Shown here: one piece after another, positions 1 through 10,096 of the stretch | Numbering within the stretch: the stretch's first letter is position 1 | How the letters are laid out: the number at the start of each line of letters is the position of its first letter | NCBI GenBank assembly: GCA_001304855.1 | Contig: BBZN01000018.1 | Span: forward strand, 1-64,000 | DNA: 64,000 nt | Origin: Clostridia bacterium UC5.1-1D2 | GTDB taxonomy: Bacteria; Bacillota; Clostridia; Lachnospirales; Lachnospiraceae | Direction: 5' to 3' | Program-made: the position numbers and the translations under genes | The notes under the pieces: generated by a model | What the model saw: the letters and a program-made list of their open reading frames with translations, nothing else | Database searches by the model: none | Told to the model about the DNA's origin: nothing

Positions 1-160
1 GGCGAGTGCAAGCCCGGATAAATCGGGAGCCGGGGAAAAGGTAAGGGCAAGCCTGGGAGAAAGCGGGGGCCTGGGAAAAGGCGAGTGAAAGCCTGGGAGA
101 ACCCGGAGCCGGGGAAAAGTAAAAGCAAGCCAAGGTGAAAACCAGACATAGAAAAGGAGG
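1..160. repeat. Tandem repeat of about 39-42 bp, nearly four copies
   Basis: Units follow the pattern g-rich 'gcgagtg.aagcc.gg', then 'g.gccggggaaaa', starting near positions 1, 40, 80 and 119; the last copy is decayed. It runs off the left edge and stops just before the ribosome site of the next gene. Each unit is a multiple of three or close to it and would encode Ala/Ser/Gly/Lys/Glu-rich sequence, so it may be the repetitive tail of an upstream gene. No single frame stays open through it, so the reading is uncertain. Confidence 0.6.
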
Positions 161-172
161 GATTTAATCCGG

Positions 173-743
173 ATGAAACGAGTTCTGATGCTGGCAGGAG
201 ACTATACGGAAGATTACGAGGTCATGGTTCCTTACCAAGCCCTTAAAGTGGCCGGAGTGGATGTGGATGTGGTGTGCCCGGATAAGTCGGCGGGAGACAG
301 GATCAGAACGGCCATCCATGACTTGAGGGGAGCAGACGTATTCGGAAAACCAGGGCATAATTTTGTGCTCAATGCATCCTTCGGATACCTGAGACTGGAA
401 CAGTATGACGGCTTATTCCTCACAGGAGGAAGGCTCCTGAATATCTGAGGCTGGATTACAGAGTGCTGGATATTGTGCATTTTTTTATGGATCTGAAAAA
501 ACCTGTGGCAGCCGTCTGCCACGGAGTGCAGATACTGACGGCCGCCAATGTGCTGAGAGGAAAACGGGTAACCGCCTATCCCTCCGTCAAACCGGAAGTA
601 TTGGCAGTGGGAGGGATATTTGTGGAAAAAGAGGCCCACGAGGCGGTGACTTATGAAAATCTGGCCACTTCTCCTGCCTGGCTGGGAATGTGGAACTTCT
701 GAAGGAGTTTCTGAGGCTTTTAGGTGTTACTGTCATATCATAG
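173..743 (+). CDS. DJ-1/PfpI family protein (frame broken twice)
   Basis: About 190 aa when reconstructed. The start [16 protein letters not shown] and the nucleophile-elbow motif AVCHG (Cys near position 515) identify the DJ-1/PfpI superfamily, whose members act as glyoxalase/deglycase-like or chaperone-like proteins on reactive aldehydes. The start ATG follows an AAAGGAGGG ribosome site. The frame breaks near 437 (GGG read as GG) and near 680 (CCT read as CT); with both restored the protein ends at 741-743. It lies directly upstream of the microcompartment operon, so a role in handling aldehyde leakage is tempting but is only inference from position. Confidence 0.75.
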
Positions 744-876
744 TCTTTGACGGCTTTGGTACAAAAAGTCTGTATTTTTCATTTTTTACGTTTTAATAAT
801 ATGTCCGGTTTCAGATGCAAATAAGATATTATGGTGGACAGAGGAACAATAAAACACTAAATAAAGGAGGATATTT

Positions 877-3442
877 ATGTTAGCAAAAGGGTTTACGGAA
901 CCAACCGAGAGAGTGAAACGTCTGAAAAAAGCAATTGTGGATGCAATTCCATATGTTGAGTCCGAGAGAGCGGTCCTGGTAACGGAGTCTTATAAAGAAA
1001 CAGAGGGGTTATCTCCTATTATGAGACGTGCCAAAGCTGCTGAGAAGATCTTTAACAATCTTCCGATAACAATTCATGATGATGAGCTGATTGTGGGAGC
1101 TATCACTAAGAACCTGCGATCCACCGAGATTTGCCCTGAGTTTTCCTACGACTGGGTAGAGAAAGAATTCGATACCATGGGAACCAGAATCGCAGACCCC
1201 TTCCAGATACCAAAAGAGACGGCTGCAGAGCTTCACGAAGCGTTTAAGTATTGGGAAGGCAGGACTACGAGCGCCCTTGCCGATTCCTATATGTCCCAGG
1301 AGACAAAGGACTGCATTGCCAACGGCGTATTCACAGTAGGAAACTACTTCTACGGAGGTGTGGGCCATGTATGCGTTGATTACGGCAAAGTTCTTACAAT
1401 CGGTTTTACCGGAATCATCAAACAGGTGATTGAGGCTATGGAGAAGCTGGATACCAGCGATCCTGAATACATTAAAAAGAAAAATTTCTATGAAGCGCTT
1501 GTTATTACATATACCGCTGCAATCAACTTTGCACACCGCTATGCCGCAAAGGCCAGGGAGATGGCGGCCGCATGCCCGATCCTGTTAGAAAGGCAGAGCT
1601 TCTTCAGATTGCTGCCAACTGCGACAGAGTTCCTGAACGGGGAGCCACCAATTTCTACGAAGCATGCCAGGCATTCTGGTTTGTTCAGATTCTTCTTCAG
1701 ATTGAAGCAAACGGACATTCCATTTCTCCGGGACGTTTCGATCAGTATATGTATCCCTTCCTGAAAGCGGACGCCAACATCTGCCCTGTTTTCGCACAGG
1801 AATTAGTTGATTGTATCTGGGTGAAGCTCAATGACGTCAACAAGACCCGCGATGAGGTTTCCGCACAGGCATTCGCAGGATACGCAGTATTCCAGAACCT
1901 GATTGTAGGCGGACAGACAGAGGACGGGCTGGACGCAACCAACGATGTATCCTATATGTGTATGGAAGCGGTGGCCCATGTAAAACTGCCGGCGCCTTCC
2001 TTCTCCATCCGTGTTCATCAGAATACACCGGATGAATTCCTCTACAGGGCCTGCGAAGTAACCCGTCTGGGACTTGGGGTTCCGGCCATGTACAACGACG
2101 AGGTCATTATTCCCGCACTGTGCAACAGAGGCGTATCTCTGGCGGACGCCAGAAGCTATTGTATCATCGGCTGTGTGGAGCCCCAGTGCCCTCACAAGAC
2201 AGAAGGCTGGCATGACGCCGCATTCTTTAACATCGCCAAGGTTCTGGAGATCACCCTTAACAACGGCAAAGTTGGCGATAAGCAATTAGGACCTGTAACC
2301 GGTGATATCACTTCCTTTACCTGTCTGGAGGACATCTTTGCAGCATACAAGAAGCAGATGGAATACTTTGTATATCATCTGGCTGAGGCTGACAACTGCG
2401 TTGACTTTGCACATGCAGAGAGAGCGCCCCTTCCCTTCCTGTCCGCATTGGTGGATGATTGTATCGGAAGAGGAAAGAGTGTTCAGGAAGGCGGAGCCAT
2501 CTACAACTTTACAGGCCCCCAGGCCTTCGGCGTAGCTGACTCAGGCGATTCCCTGTGCGCTATCAAGAAGCATGTGTTTGACAGTAAGGAAGTGACCATG
2601 GCCCAGCTGAAAGAGGCCCTGGCCAATAACTTCGGATATTCCTCCACGGCAGCAGCGGCAGCTCCTGCAAACGACTGCTCCGATGAAGCCAGGATTTACG
2701 AGGCAGTTAAGCGTATTCTCAGCAATAACGGCTCCATTAATCTGGCAGACCTTCAGGCACAGCTGGCAGGTTCGCCCCAGGCCTGCCGCTGGCCGTCGCC
2801 TTCTGAGCCGGCACAGCCGGAAGCAGCCTGCGTCAATGCTGATTACGCCCAGATCAAGAGAATTATGGAGAATACGCCATGGTTCGGCAACGATGATGAT
2901 GAAGTGGATATGATTGCAAGACGCTGCGGACAGATTTATTCCTATGAAGTAGAGAAATACAGGAATCCGAGAGGCGGACAGTTCCAGGCAGGATGCTATC
3001 CTGTATCTGCCAACGTGCTGTTCGGCAAGGATGTGGCGGCTCTTCCGGACGGAAGACTTGCAAAGGCTCCTTTGGCGGACGGCGTGTCCCGAGACAGGGA
3101 ATGGATACCAACGGGCCGACTGCGGCAGCTATGTCTGTGGCAAAACTGGATCACGCAAACTATTCCAACGGTACTCTGTATAATCAGAAATTCCTTCCTT
3201 CCGCACTGGCAGGAGACGAGGGACTGATGCGCTTTGCTTCCGTAGTACGGGCATATTTTGACCACAAGGGCATGCATGTGCAGTTTAATGTTATAGACAG
3301 GGCCACGCTTCTTGCCGCTCAGGCAAATCCCGAGCAGTATAAGGATCTGGTAGTCCGTGTTGCCGGATACAGCGCACAGTTTACCGTACTGGCAAAAGAA
3401 GTTCAGGATGATATTATCAGCCGTACAGAACAGACCCTTTAA
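877..3442 (+). CDS. Glycyl radical enzyme, B12-independent diol dehydratase type (BMC signature enzyme)
   Basis: About 855 aa reconstructed across two single-base breaks (near 1580, CCCGGATCC read as CCCGATCC; near 3093, CCCC read as CCC). It has the thiyl-radical Cys in GCVEPQ (near 2170) and the C-terminal glycyl-radical loop RVAGYSA (near 3358-3378). An Asp lies 14 residues after the Cys (GWHDAAFFN), where glycerol dehydratase has a substrate-binding Asp, so I favour a 1,2-propanediol/glycerol dehydratase over choline TMA-lyase. The nearby PocR sensor agrees. It should convert a diol to an aldehyde inside the microcompartment. A roughly 65-residue insertion (about 2650-2840) interrupts the usual fold and carries an amphipathic helix resembling an encapsulation peptide. 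Ribosome site AAAGGAGG precedes the ATG. Confidence 0.9.
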
Positions 3443-3478
3443 CCAGGTTCCGACACAAAACAGTGAAGGGAGTTCGGC

Positions 3479-4395
3479 ATGGATTCAATCAATTATAATT
3501 TAACGGGAACCGTCTTTGACATCCAAAGGTTTTCCCTGCATGACGGACCGGGAATCCGAACAATCGTGTTTTTAAAAGGCTGTCCTCTCTCCTGCCAGTG
3601 GTGCAGTAACCCTGAATCTCAGAATGTAAAACCTGTCATTATGTATAAAAAGGCAGATTGTCTCCATTGCGGCCGTTGTATAACGGCCTGCAAAAGGGGG
3701 GCAATCAGCCGGATAACAAGAACTGGGTCGACCGTGAGATATGCAGCGGCTGCGGTGAATGCGCCAACGCATGTCCTGCAGGCGCACTGGTTCTCAAGGG
3801 AAAGACAATGTCAATCCAACAGGTGATTCGGGAGCTGAAAAAAGACGCCACGACGTACCGGCGTTCCGGCGGCGGCATTACTTTATCCGGCGGCGAACCG
3901 CTGGTGCAGTATGAATTTGCTTCCGAGCTTCTGCAGGCGTGCAAAGGACAGGGGTGGAACACTGCAATAGAGACAACAGGCATAGGAAGCGGGCAGGCGG
4001 TTGAGAAAGTAATTCCCTACGTAGACACGGTATTGCTGGATATTAAACATATGGACGGAGAACAGCACAGGAAATACACAGGCGCCGGCAATGAACTGGT
4101 TCTGAAAAATGCTCCCCGCATATGTGAGTTATCCAACACGGTAATCCGCGTTCCCGTGATTCCGGGTTTTAACTATTCTGTAAATGACATTAAAAAAATT
4201 GCAGAATACGCAAAGACACTGATGGGCATACGGACCATACATTTGCTCCCGTATCACTCCTTCGGCGAGAACAAGTATGATCTGATGGGCAAGGATTATT
4301 TGCTAAAAGATGTGAAGCCGCTCCATCCTGAGGATTTGGCGGAATGTAAGGCGGCAGTTGAAAGCTATGGTTTTCAATGCGTAATTGGCGGTTAG
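3479..4395 (+). CDS. Glycyl radical enzyme activase (radical SAM)
   Basis: About 305 aa across one break near 3712 (AATAAC read as ATAAC). The radical-SAM triad is GCPLSCQWCSNPES (CX3CX2C), followed by a two-cluster ferredoxin-like insert (CLHCGRCITAC and CSGCGECANAC) and the GGEP motif near 3891, the usual layout of GRE-activating enzymes. It reductively cleaves SAM and abstracts hydrogen from the active-site Gly of the dehydratase encoded 36 bp upstream. It requires reduced flavodoxin or ferredoxin; the SAM synthetase in the same operon probably supports its SAM supply. Confidence 0.93.
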
Positions 4396-4422
4396 GCATG
4401 ATTTAAGAATGGAGGAAGAATA

Positions 4423-5214
4423 ATGGATCAACAGTTAATTGAGAAAGTAATGAAGCAGGTTTCTGATGAACTGGGAATTAAGCAGGCCCAGTGCAAGGAC
4501 GAACCGGCCAAGGCAGACTGCTGCGGCGGAATCGGCCTGACGGAATTTGTGGGGACTGCAATCGGTGACACCATTGGACTTGTAATAGCAAGCGTGGATC
4601 CCCTTCTGGTTGATGTGATGAAATTAGGCAAATACCGTTCAATCGGAATTGTGGGCGGCAGAGTGGGCGCAGGCCCTCAGATTTGGGCAGTTGACGAGGC
4701 GGTTAAGGCAACTAACACAGAGATCATCTCAGTAGAGCTTCCAAGAGACACAAAGGGCGGGGCAGGCCACGGCAGCTTAATCTATATCGGAGCAGATGAC
4801 GTATCCGATGCCAGAAGGGCAGTGGAAATCGCCCTTCAGGTGCTTCCCAAATATTTCGGCGACGTATATGGAAACGATGCAGGCCATCTGGAGTTCCAGT
4901 ATACTGCAAGGGCAAGCTACTGTCTGGAGAAGGCCTTGGGAGCTCCTGTAGGCAGAGCCTTCGGCATGACATGTGCAGGCCCTGCAGCCATCGGCACAGT
5001 TCTGGCAGATATTGCAGTGAAGGCTGCCAATGTAGAGGTAGTAGGCTACTGCTCGCCTTCCAGCGGCACCAGCTATTCCAACGAGGTTATTCTCACATTC
5101 ACCGGAGATTCCGGCGCTGTAAGGCAGGCTGTTAAGGCTGCCATAGATGCAGGCAAAAAGATGTTAGGCGCATTAGGAGATGAACCCAAATCTACAACAA
5201 CCCCGTATATTTAA
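4423..5214 (+). CDS. BMC tandem-domain trimer shell protein, PduB-like
   Basis: 263 aa, intact. Residues about 38-255 form two BMC folds (first containing EFVGTAIGDTIGLVIASVD, second ending in the GAVRQAVKAAIDAGK helix). The first about 20 residues (MDQQLIEKVMKQVSDELG) form an amphipathic helix like the PduB N-terminal extension that links shell to enzyme core. A Cys/Ala-rich linker (DCCGG) follows. As a BMC-T protein it should form a pseudohexameric trimer in shell facets, possibly gated for larger metabolites. The start follows GGAGGAAG. It sits directly after the activase. Confidence 0.92.
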   Translation: MDQQLIEKVMKQVSDELGIKQAQCKDEPAKADCCGGIGLTEFVGTAIGDTIGLVIASVDPLLVDVMKLGKYRSIGIVGGRVGAGPQIWAVDEAVKATNTEIISVELPRDTKGGAGHGSLIYIGADDVSDARRAVEIALQVLPKYFGDVYGNDAGHLEFQYTARASYCLEKALGAPVGRAFGMTCAGPAAIGTVLADIAVKAANVEVVGYCSPSSGTSYSNEVILTFTGDSGAVRQAVKAAIDAGKKMLGALGDEPKSTTTPYI

Positions 5215-5261
5215 TGCAGCGTATATAGGGAGATATGTAAATCAATTAAGGAGGTTCTAAT

Positions 5262-5540
5262 ATGAATGCAGATGCATTAGGTATGGTTGAGACAAGAGGA
5301 CTGGTTGGCGCCATTGAGGCGGCGGATGCCATGGTTAAAGCAGCCAATGTTTCTCTGGTAGGATATGAAAAAATCGGTTCAGGTCTTGTGACTGTTATGG
5401 TAAGAGGCGATGTAGGCGCTGTGAAGGCGGCTACAGACGCAGGTGCAGCTTCCGCTGCGGCAGTTGGAGAGGTTGTATCAACCCATGTTATTCCACGCCC
5501 TCACACAGACGTTGAGAAGATTCTTCCACATCTTGAATAA
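5262..5540 (+). CDS. BMC hexamer shell protein, PduA-like (copy 1)
   Basis: 92 aa, intact, single BMC fold: [20 protein letters not shown] at the start, pore-loop region [18 protein letters not shown], and the C-terminal [14 protein letters not shown] helix. It should be a major facet protein of the shell. It is closely similar to the hexamer gene at 10097, differing mainly at the N-terminus and in the Ala-rich helix near residues 60-75. AAGGAGG ribosome site 7 bp upstream. A strong stem-loop follows 40 bp after the stop. Confidence 0.95.
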   Translation: MNADALGMVETRGLVGAIEAADAMVKAANVSLVGYEKIGSGLVTVMVRGDVGAVKAATDAGAASAAAVGEVVSTHVIPRPHTDVEKILPHLE

Positions 5541-5582
5541 AAGCAACAGATAGAAGGTTTGTCTGTCAGCGGTTGCAGCGGG

Positions 5583-5613
5583 GAATTCCCTTATCCGTTG
5601 GATAGGGGAATTC
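5583..5613 (+). promoter_or_regulatory. Intercistronic stem-loop after shell gene
   Basis: Arms GAATTCCCTTATC and GATAGGGGAATTC form a 13-bp stem (one G-U pair) with a 5-base loop, followed only by TTTG, so it is a weak terminator at best. Lying between a shell gene that must be highly expressed and an enzyme gene, it more likely sets mRNA stability or partial termination. Confidence 0.6.
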
Positions 5614-5633
5614 TTTGAAACGAGGTGAAGGAA

Positions 5634-6405
5634 TTGAATATCAGCGAAGATAGGTTAAAGGAACTGGTGCTGCGGGTGCTGAGAGAGCTGGAGGCTGAGA
5701 GAAGGGAAGGGGCGGAGCCCCAAAAGCGGCAGAAGCTCTATATGATCTGCGCGTTTCCCTGGAATGAGGGATACAGTAAATTTCTGGGAGATATGGAACA
5801 TTCAAAGACATATGACATATATCCCGTTATCCCCCTCCTCCTGGCAGAAGCAGGGATATGAGAATATGCTGAGAAGCTTTAAATCCTGCCGGGGCATCCT
5901 GTACCGCTCATGGGAAAAACCGGCGGATATTCAGGGGGCGGTCAGCCTGTTTCCTGTCGTATCCAGGGATACCCTTGTAAAGACGGCGCTGTGCATCAGC
6001 GATACGTTTGAAACCTCTTGGATTGCAGACTGTATAGAAAAGGGAGGCAGGATTGTGTTCTTACGCTCAGGACTGGCAAGATTTTCCGGGAAGGAGAAGC
6101 CTGCCTATGTGGGCAAAATTATGGAATATTGCAGACAGGTCCTGGAATACGGCGTTGAGCTATGCAGCGCCGGAGAGTTAGAGGGGAGGAATCCCTGCAA
6201 ACAAAGTGGGATCACCGAAAAACTTGTAAAGCCGGAATATATTCCGCGGCAGGCTGAGGCGCCTAACCGCGGAAAGAGGAGGGTCATAACTGCATCCAAT
6301 GTGGAAGGGTTTGCATCCGGCGGAATTTTGTATCTTCAGCCGGATGATATCGTTACAGATTTGGCGAAAGACAGGGCAAAGTTCCTGAATATAATTTTTA
6401 AATAA
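5634..6405 (+). CDS. Conserved GRM microcompartment protein, flavoprotein-like, with N-terminal encapsulation helix
   Basis: About 256 aa across one break near 5840 (five C where four keep the frame). Residues 1-22 (NISEDRLKELVLRVLRELE) are a typical encapsulation-peptide amphipathic helix, followed by a charged linker. The remainder, with KTALCISDTFETSWIADCIE and IVFLRSGLARFSGKE, looks to me like the hypothetical flavoprotein found in glycyl-radical BMC loci; I cannot prove flavin binding. TTG at 5634 fits the GAGGTGAAGG ribosome site better than the GTG at 5625. Probably a lumen protein. Confidence 0.65.
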
Positions 6406-6426
6406 GCAGGATTGTGAGGTGATAGG

Positions 6427-7209
6427 ATGAAACAGGCATTGGGGTTGGTTGAAATCCAGGGACTGTCCACTGCGGTAGTGGTGGCGGATACCATGGCAAA
6501 AGCAGCCAATATCCGGATACTGGAGATTGAAAATACAAAGGGTCTGGGATATATGACGATAAAGATAGCCGGGGATGTGGGCGCTGTATACGCTGCGGTA
6601 AATGCAGGCCGGCAGACCGGTATTGCCAACCAAAAACTGGTTTCCTGGAAAGTCATTCCAAGGCCTTCTGATTATGTGGAACATACCTTTTGTGACCCCA
6701 CGCCTCCAGGAACTGAGGGCCCGTCCCCAAAGAAGCCCAAGGCGGAGGCTGAAAGGGAATCCATGACGGAGCAAGCGGCTAAAGGGGAAGCGGTTGGGAA
6801 ACCGGAACCGGCCGCAGAAGCCACAGCGGCGGAGCCGGAACCAGCAGCAGAAGCCACCGGTGCAATCGAGCCGGAGCCGACGGGTGAAAATACAGCGGCG
6901 GAGGAGCAGAAACCGACCGCAGAAACCGCCGATGCAATCGAGCCGGAACCGGCGGGTGAAAATACAGCGGCGGCGGAGCCGGAACCAGTTGCAGAAACCA
7001 TCGGTGCAATCGAGCCGGAACCGGCGGGTGAAAATACAGCGGCGGCGGAATCGGAACCGGCAGCAGAAGCCGTCGGGGCAATCGAGCCGGAATCAGCAGT
7101 TCCGGGCCCGGACATGAAACAGGAACCGCCGAAGAAAAAAACTCCCCCAGGAAAAGCGCCGGATCAAGACGTAAAAATAAGGGAGACACAAACACCATAT
7201 AGATGCTGA
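6427..7209 (+). CDS. BMC hexamer shell protein with long repetitive acidic tail
   Basis: 260 aa, intact. Residues 1-90 are a BMC fold (QALGLVEIQGLSTAVVVADTM, AGDVGAVYAAVNAG). Residues about 95-230 are low-complexity Ala/Glu/Pro, dominated by almost four copies of a 24-residue repeat (72 bp). The last 30 residues turn basic and end in QTPYRC. Shell proteins with C-terminal extensions exist (PduK- and EutK-like), but a tail of in-frame acidic repeats is unusual. It might coat the outer face, act as a spacer, or bind a partner through the basic end; all of this is inference. Start GTGATAGGATG, weak ribosome site. Confidence 0.88.
   Translation: MKQALGLVEIQGLSTAVVVADTMAKAANIRILEIENTKGLGYMTIKIAGDVGAVYAAVNAGRQTGIANQKLVSWKVIPRPSDYVEHTFCDPTPPGTEGPSPKKPKAEAERESMTEQAAKGEAVGKPEPAAEATAAEPEPAAEATGAIEPEPTGENTAAEEQKPTAETADAIEPEPAGENTAAAEPEPVAETIGAIEPEPAGENTAAAESEPAAEAVGAIEPESAVPGPDMKQEPPKKKTPPGKAPDQDVKIRETQTPYRC
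6831..7100 (+). repeat. 72-bp in-frame tandem repeat, 3.7 copies
   Basis: Each unit encodes a variant of EPEPAAEATGAIEPEPTGEN plus TAA(E/A). Units begin near 6831, 6903, 6975 and 7047; the last is partial. Differences between units are mainly substitutions, with unit length exactly conserved, so the frame is under selection. Confidence 0.85.
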
Positions 7210-7245
7210 GGCGTCCTGGTTCTCCATGAAAGGAATGTGAGCAGT

Positions 7246-7509
7246 ATGAGATTGGCTAAAATAATAGGCACAGTTGTGGCTACACGAAAAGATGAATCTC
7301 TGGTAGGTTACAAGCTGATGATTATCAGGCGGATTAACGGAGAAGGAGCGTTCATCGATTCTGAGGAAGTGGCTGTGGATTATGTGGGAGCCGGAATCGG
7401 CGAAACCGTCCTTATAGGCCAGGGATCTTCTGTCCGTGTTGATAAAAGGAAGCGGGAGGCCGTCATTGATATGGCAATCATAGGAATCGTCGATACCATG
7501 GATATCTGA
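7246..7509 (+). CDS. BMC pentamer vertex protein (EutN/CcmL/PduN family)
   Basis: 87 aa from the ATG at 7246, which starts the canonical MRLAKIIGTVVATRKDESL motif; a GTG 9 bp upstream is too close to the AAAGGA ribosome site. DYVGAGIGETVLIGQGSS is the conserved core and the C-terminus carries the usual strand (AVIDMAIIGIVD). It should cap the twelve vertices of the shell and is intact. Confidence 0.95.
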   Translation: MRLAKIIGTVVATRKDESLVGYKLMIIRRINGEGAFIDSEEVAVDYVGAGIGETVLIGQGSSVRVDKRKREAVIDMAIIGIVDTMDI

Positions 7510-7553
7510 CGGGACACAATGTTTAATTTTATGGAAAGGAGGTAATGTTTGAC

Positions 7554-8863
7554 ATGAAAAGCAGTATTTATTCCAGCGTCACAGATGCTGTGGCTGCTGC
7601 CAAGGGAGCTTACGGCAGATATGCGGAGCTTACCTTGAATGAACGGCAGGAGATACTGGAGAGCGTAAAAACCGCTCTGCGTCCCATTGCATATGAACTG
7701 GCTGTTATGACAGTGGAAGAAACGGGAATGGGAAATGTAAGGGATAAGGCTCAGAAGATAAAACTGGCTATTGAGAAGACGCCGGGCGTGGAAGATTTAA
7801 TCACGGAAGTCAATACAGGCGATCACGGCATGACTCTATATGAACTGTCGTCCTTTGGAATTGTCTGCGCAGTACAGCCCTGCACCAATCCCTGCGCTAC
7901 TTTGATCAGCAACACCATAGGCATGCTGGCTGCAGGAAATGCCATCATTCATTGCCCACATCCGAGAGCAGTAAAGGTTTCACAGTTTTTGACAGTTGTA
8001 ATCAGCAATGCAATCCGCAGTGTATGCGGTATTGATAACCTGGTAGTTACGCTGCACGAGAGCCTTATGGGATTTACCACAGAGGTTATGAGCCATCCCG
8101 ATGTGGATCTGGTAGTCTGCACCGGCGGCAGCGGTTCTCTGCGCCAGGCCATGGTATCCGGCAAGAAGGTTATCGGAGCCGGACCTGCCAATCCCGTCGC
8201 CATGGTAGATGAGACGGCGGATTTGGTTAAGGCGGCAAGGGATATTGTCCAGGGCGCATCCTTCGACAACAACCTGATGTGCACATCGGAAAAAGCATTG
8301 TGGTAGTGGAGGAGGCGGCCGACCGTTTTATCTACGAGCTTCTGAAAAACGGAGTGTATTATGTGAAGGATGAAGGGGAAATTAAAAAGCTGCTGGAGGC
8401 GGCGGTAACAGAAGATTTTGTGATCAACAAAAGCTGGAGGCAGGAGCGCCAATGAGATTCTTGAAGCGGCCGGAATCCCCTGTTCCGGTCAGATCAGGCT
8501 GATTGTTGCAGAGACGGAAAGGATTCATCCCTTTGCCACGCTGGAGCTTTTAATGCCTCTCGTACCGCTGATCAAGGCGGCGGATTTTGACGAAGCTTTG
8601 GAGATGGCCCTGGAACTGGAACAGGGTTACAAGCACACTGCAACCATCCATTCCGAATCCATAGAACGGCTGAACAGAGCAGCCAAAAAGATGCAGACCT
8701 CTGTATTTGTGAAAACGGAGCCTCTCTTCTGGGAATCGGATTTGATAAGGAGGGGCATACCAGCTTTACCATCGCCACGACCACAGGAGAGGGAACTACC
8801 ACAGCGAGGCATTTTGCACGAAGAAGAAGGTGTACGCTGACAAGCGGTTTTTCCATTCGTTAA
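7554..8863 (+). CDS. CoA-acylating aldehyde dehydrogenase, PduP/EutE family, copy 1 (no encapsulation helix)
   Basis: About 440 aa across at least three breaks (near 8295 AAAAAA read as AAAAA; near 8433 after KSW; near 8730). Rossmann region HCPHPRAVKVSQ, VVCTGGSGSLRQAM, and catalytic Cys in FDNNLMCTSEK. It converts aldehyde plus CoA and NAD to acyl-CoA. The protein begins directly at SSIYSSVTDAVAAAKGAYGRY, lacking the N-terminal helix of the second copy at 12058. The C-terminus RRCTLTSGFSIR is the family's usual end. The first ATG (7545) lies only 2 bases from GGAGG, so ATG 7554 is preferred. Confidence 0.82.
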
Positions 8864-8888
8864 TTCAGGAAAGCAGGTGGATGAAATA

Positions 8889-10063
8889 ATGGAAAGTCAA
8901 CGAACCTATTATGTGACTTCGGAATCCGTTACAGAGGGCCATCCTGACAAGGTGTGCGACCAGATCGCAGACGGCATACTGGACGCTTATCTTGAACAAG
9001 ACCCCAGGTCCCGCGTGGCAGTGGAGGTTATGGCGTCCACCGGCACGCTGATGCTTGCAGGGGAGGTAACTTCCAAGGGCCAGGTGGATGTAGTGAGAAT
9101 AGCCAGAGAGATCGTCAGGAAGATAGGGTATGTGGAGAAAGGAAAGGGATTTGATGCGGACAGCTGCATGATCTTTACCAATATACACAACCAGTCTCCG
9201 GATATCTCCATGGGCGTGACCAGAAGCGGACAGGGCGAGAAGGAGGTTTTAGGAGGAGGCGATCAGGGGATCATGTACGGTTACGCCGTGGATGAAACGG
9301 AAAGCCTGATGCCTCTGCCCTGCCACCTTGCAAACCGCTTGTCGGAACAGCTGGCCTATGTGAGAAAGGAACAGAAGGTGGATTTCCTCTATCCTGACGG
9401 AAAAACCCAGGTTACCATGAAATACAACGAGGGGGAGAGCCGGTTTCCATACACAGCATAGTAGTTTCCGCTCAGCACAGTGAGGAAATACCCTATAAGG
9501 TTCTGGAAGCGTTTATCAGGTGTACGGTTATAGATCCCATAGTGGATTCCAGATGGCTGACGCCGGATACAAAGATTCATGTAAACCCTACCGGGCGCTT
9601 TGTGATTGGCGGACCGGCAGGGGATACCGGAGTTACAGGCAGAAAAATCATGGTGGATACCTACGGAACCGTCGGCAAACATGGCGGAGGGGCATTTTCA
9701 GGAAAAGACCCTACGAAAGTAGACCGCTCGGCTGCTTACATGGCCCGTTATGTGGCTAAAAATGTGGTGGCTGCAGGTCTGGCAAGGCGGTGCGAGGTTT
9801 CTCTTGCCTTTGTTATCGGCCAGACTGAGCCGGAGGCCATTACGATCAATACCTTCGGTACGGGGATCATACCGGACGGCCACATAGAAGAAATCGTTAA
9901 AAATGTCTTTGCCTTCGGAGTAGCGGACTTCATATCTGAATTGGACTTAAGACGGCCTCAGTATCTTAAGACTGCGGCCTACGGACATTTTGGAAGAACC
10001 AATCAGGGATTCAGATGGGAAGACACCGACAAGGCATGGATAATAAAACAGTTAGCTTATTAA
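8889..10063 (+). CDS. metK: S-adenosylmethionine synthetase inside the BMC operon
   Basis: About 392 aa with one break near 9443 (six G read as five). Motifs: [19 protein letters not shown] at the start, [12 protein letters not shown] (ATP-binding hexapeptide region), and [18 protein letters not shown]. It makes SAM from methionine and ATP. Its position between the aldehyde dehydrogenase and a shell gene points to a dedicated supply for the radical-SAM activase; I recall MetK in some glycyl-radical BMC locus types but cannot confirm it here. It is probably a second metK, the housekeeping copy lying elsewhere. No encapsulation helix is visible. Confidence 0.93.
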
Positions 10064-10096
10064 ATTAGACGACTTAATAATCAGGAGGAAAAAGAT

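Noticed and set aside
1..160. CRISPR array
   Set aside because: The units are contiguous degenerate tandem repeats without unique spacers, and no cas gene is present.
877..3442. Glycyl radical enzyme as choline TMA-lyase (cutC)
   Set aside because: The Asp 14 residues after the radical Cys, the PocR sensor, PduL and the lack of choline-type accessory genes fit a diol dehydratase better; not fully excluded without a tree.
6672..7198. Long open frames on the minus strand and in other plus frames over the shell-protein tail
   Set aside because: They are shadows of the GC-rich 72-bp repeat; no ribosome sites and no recognisable protein.
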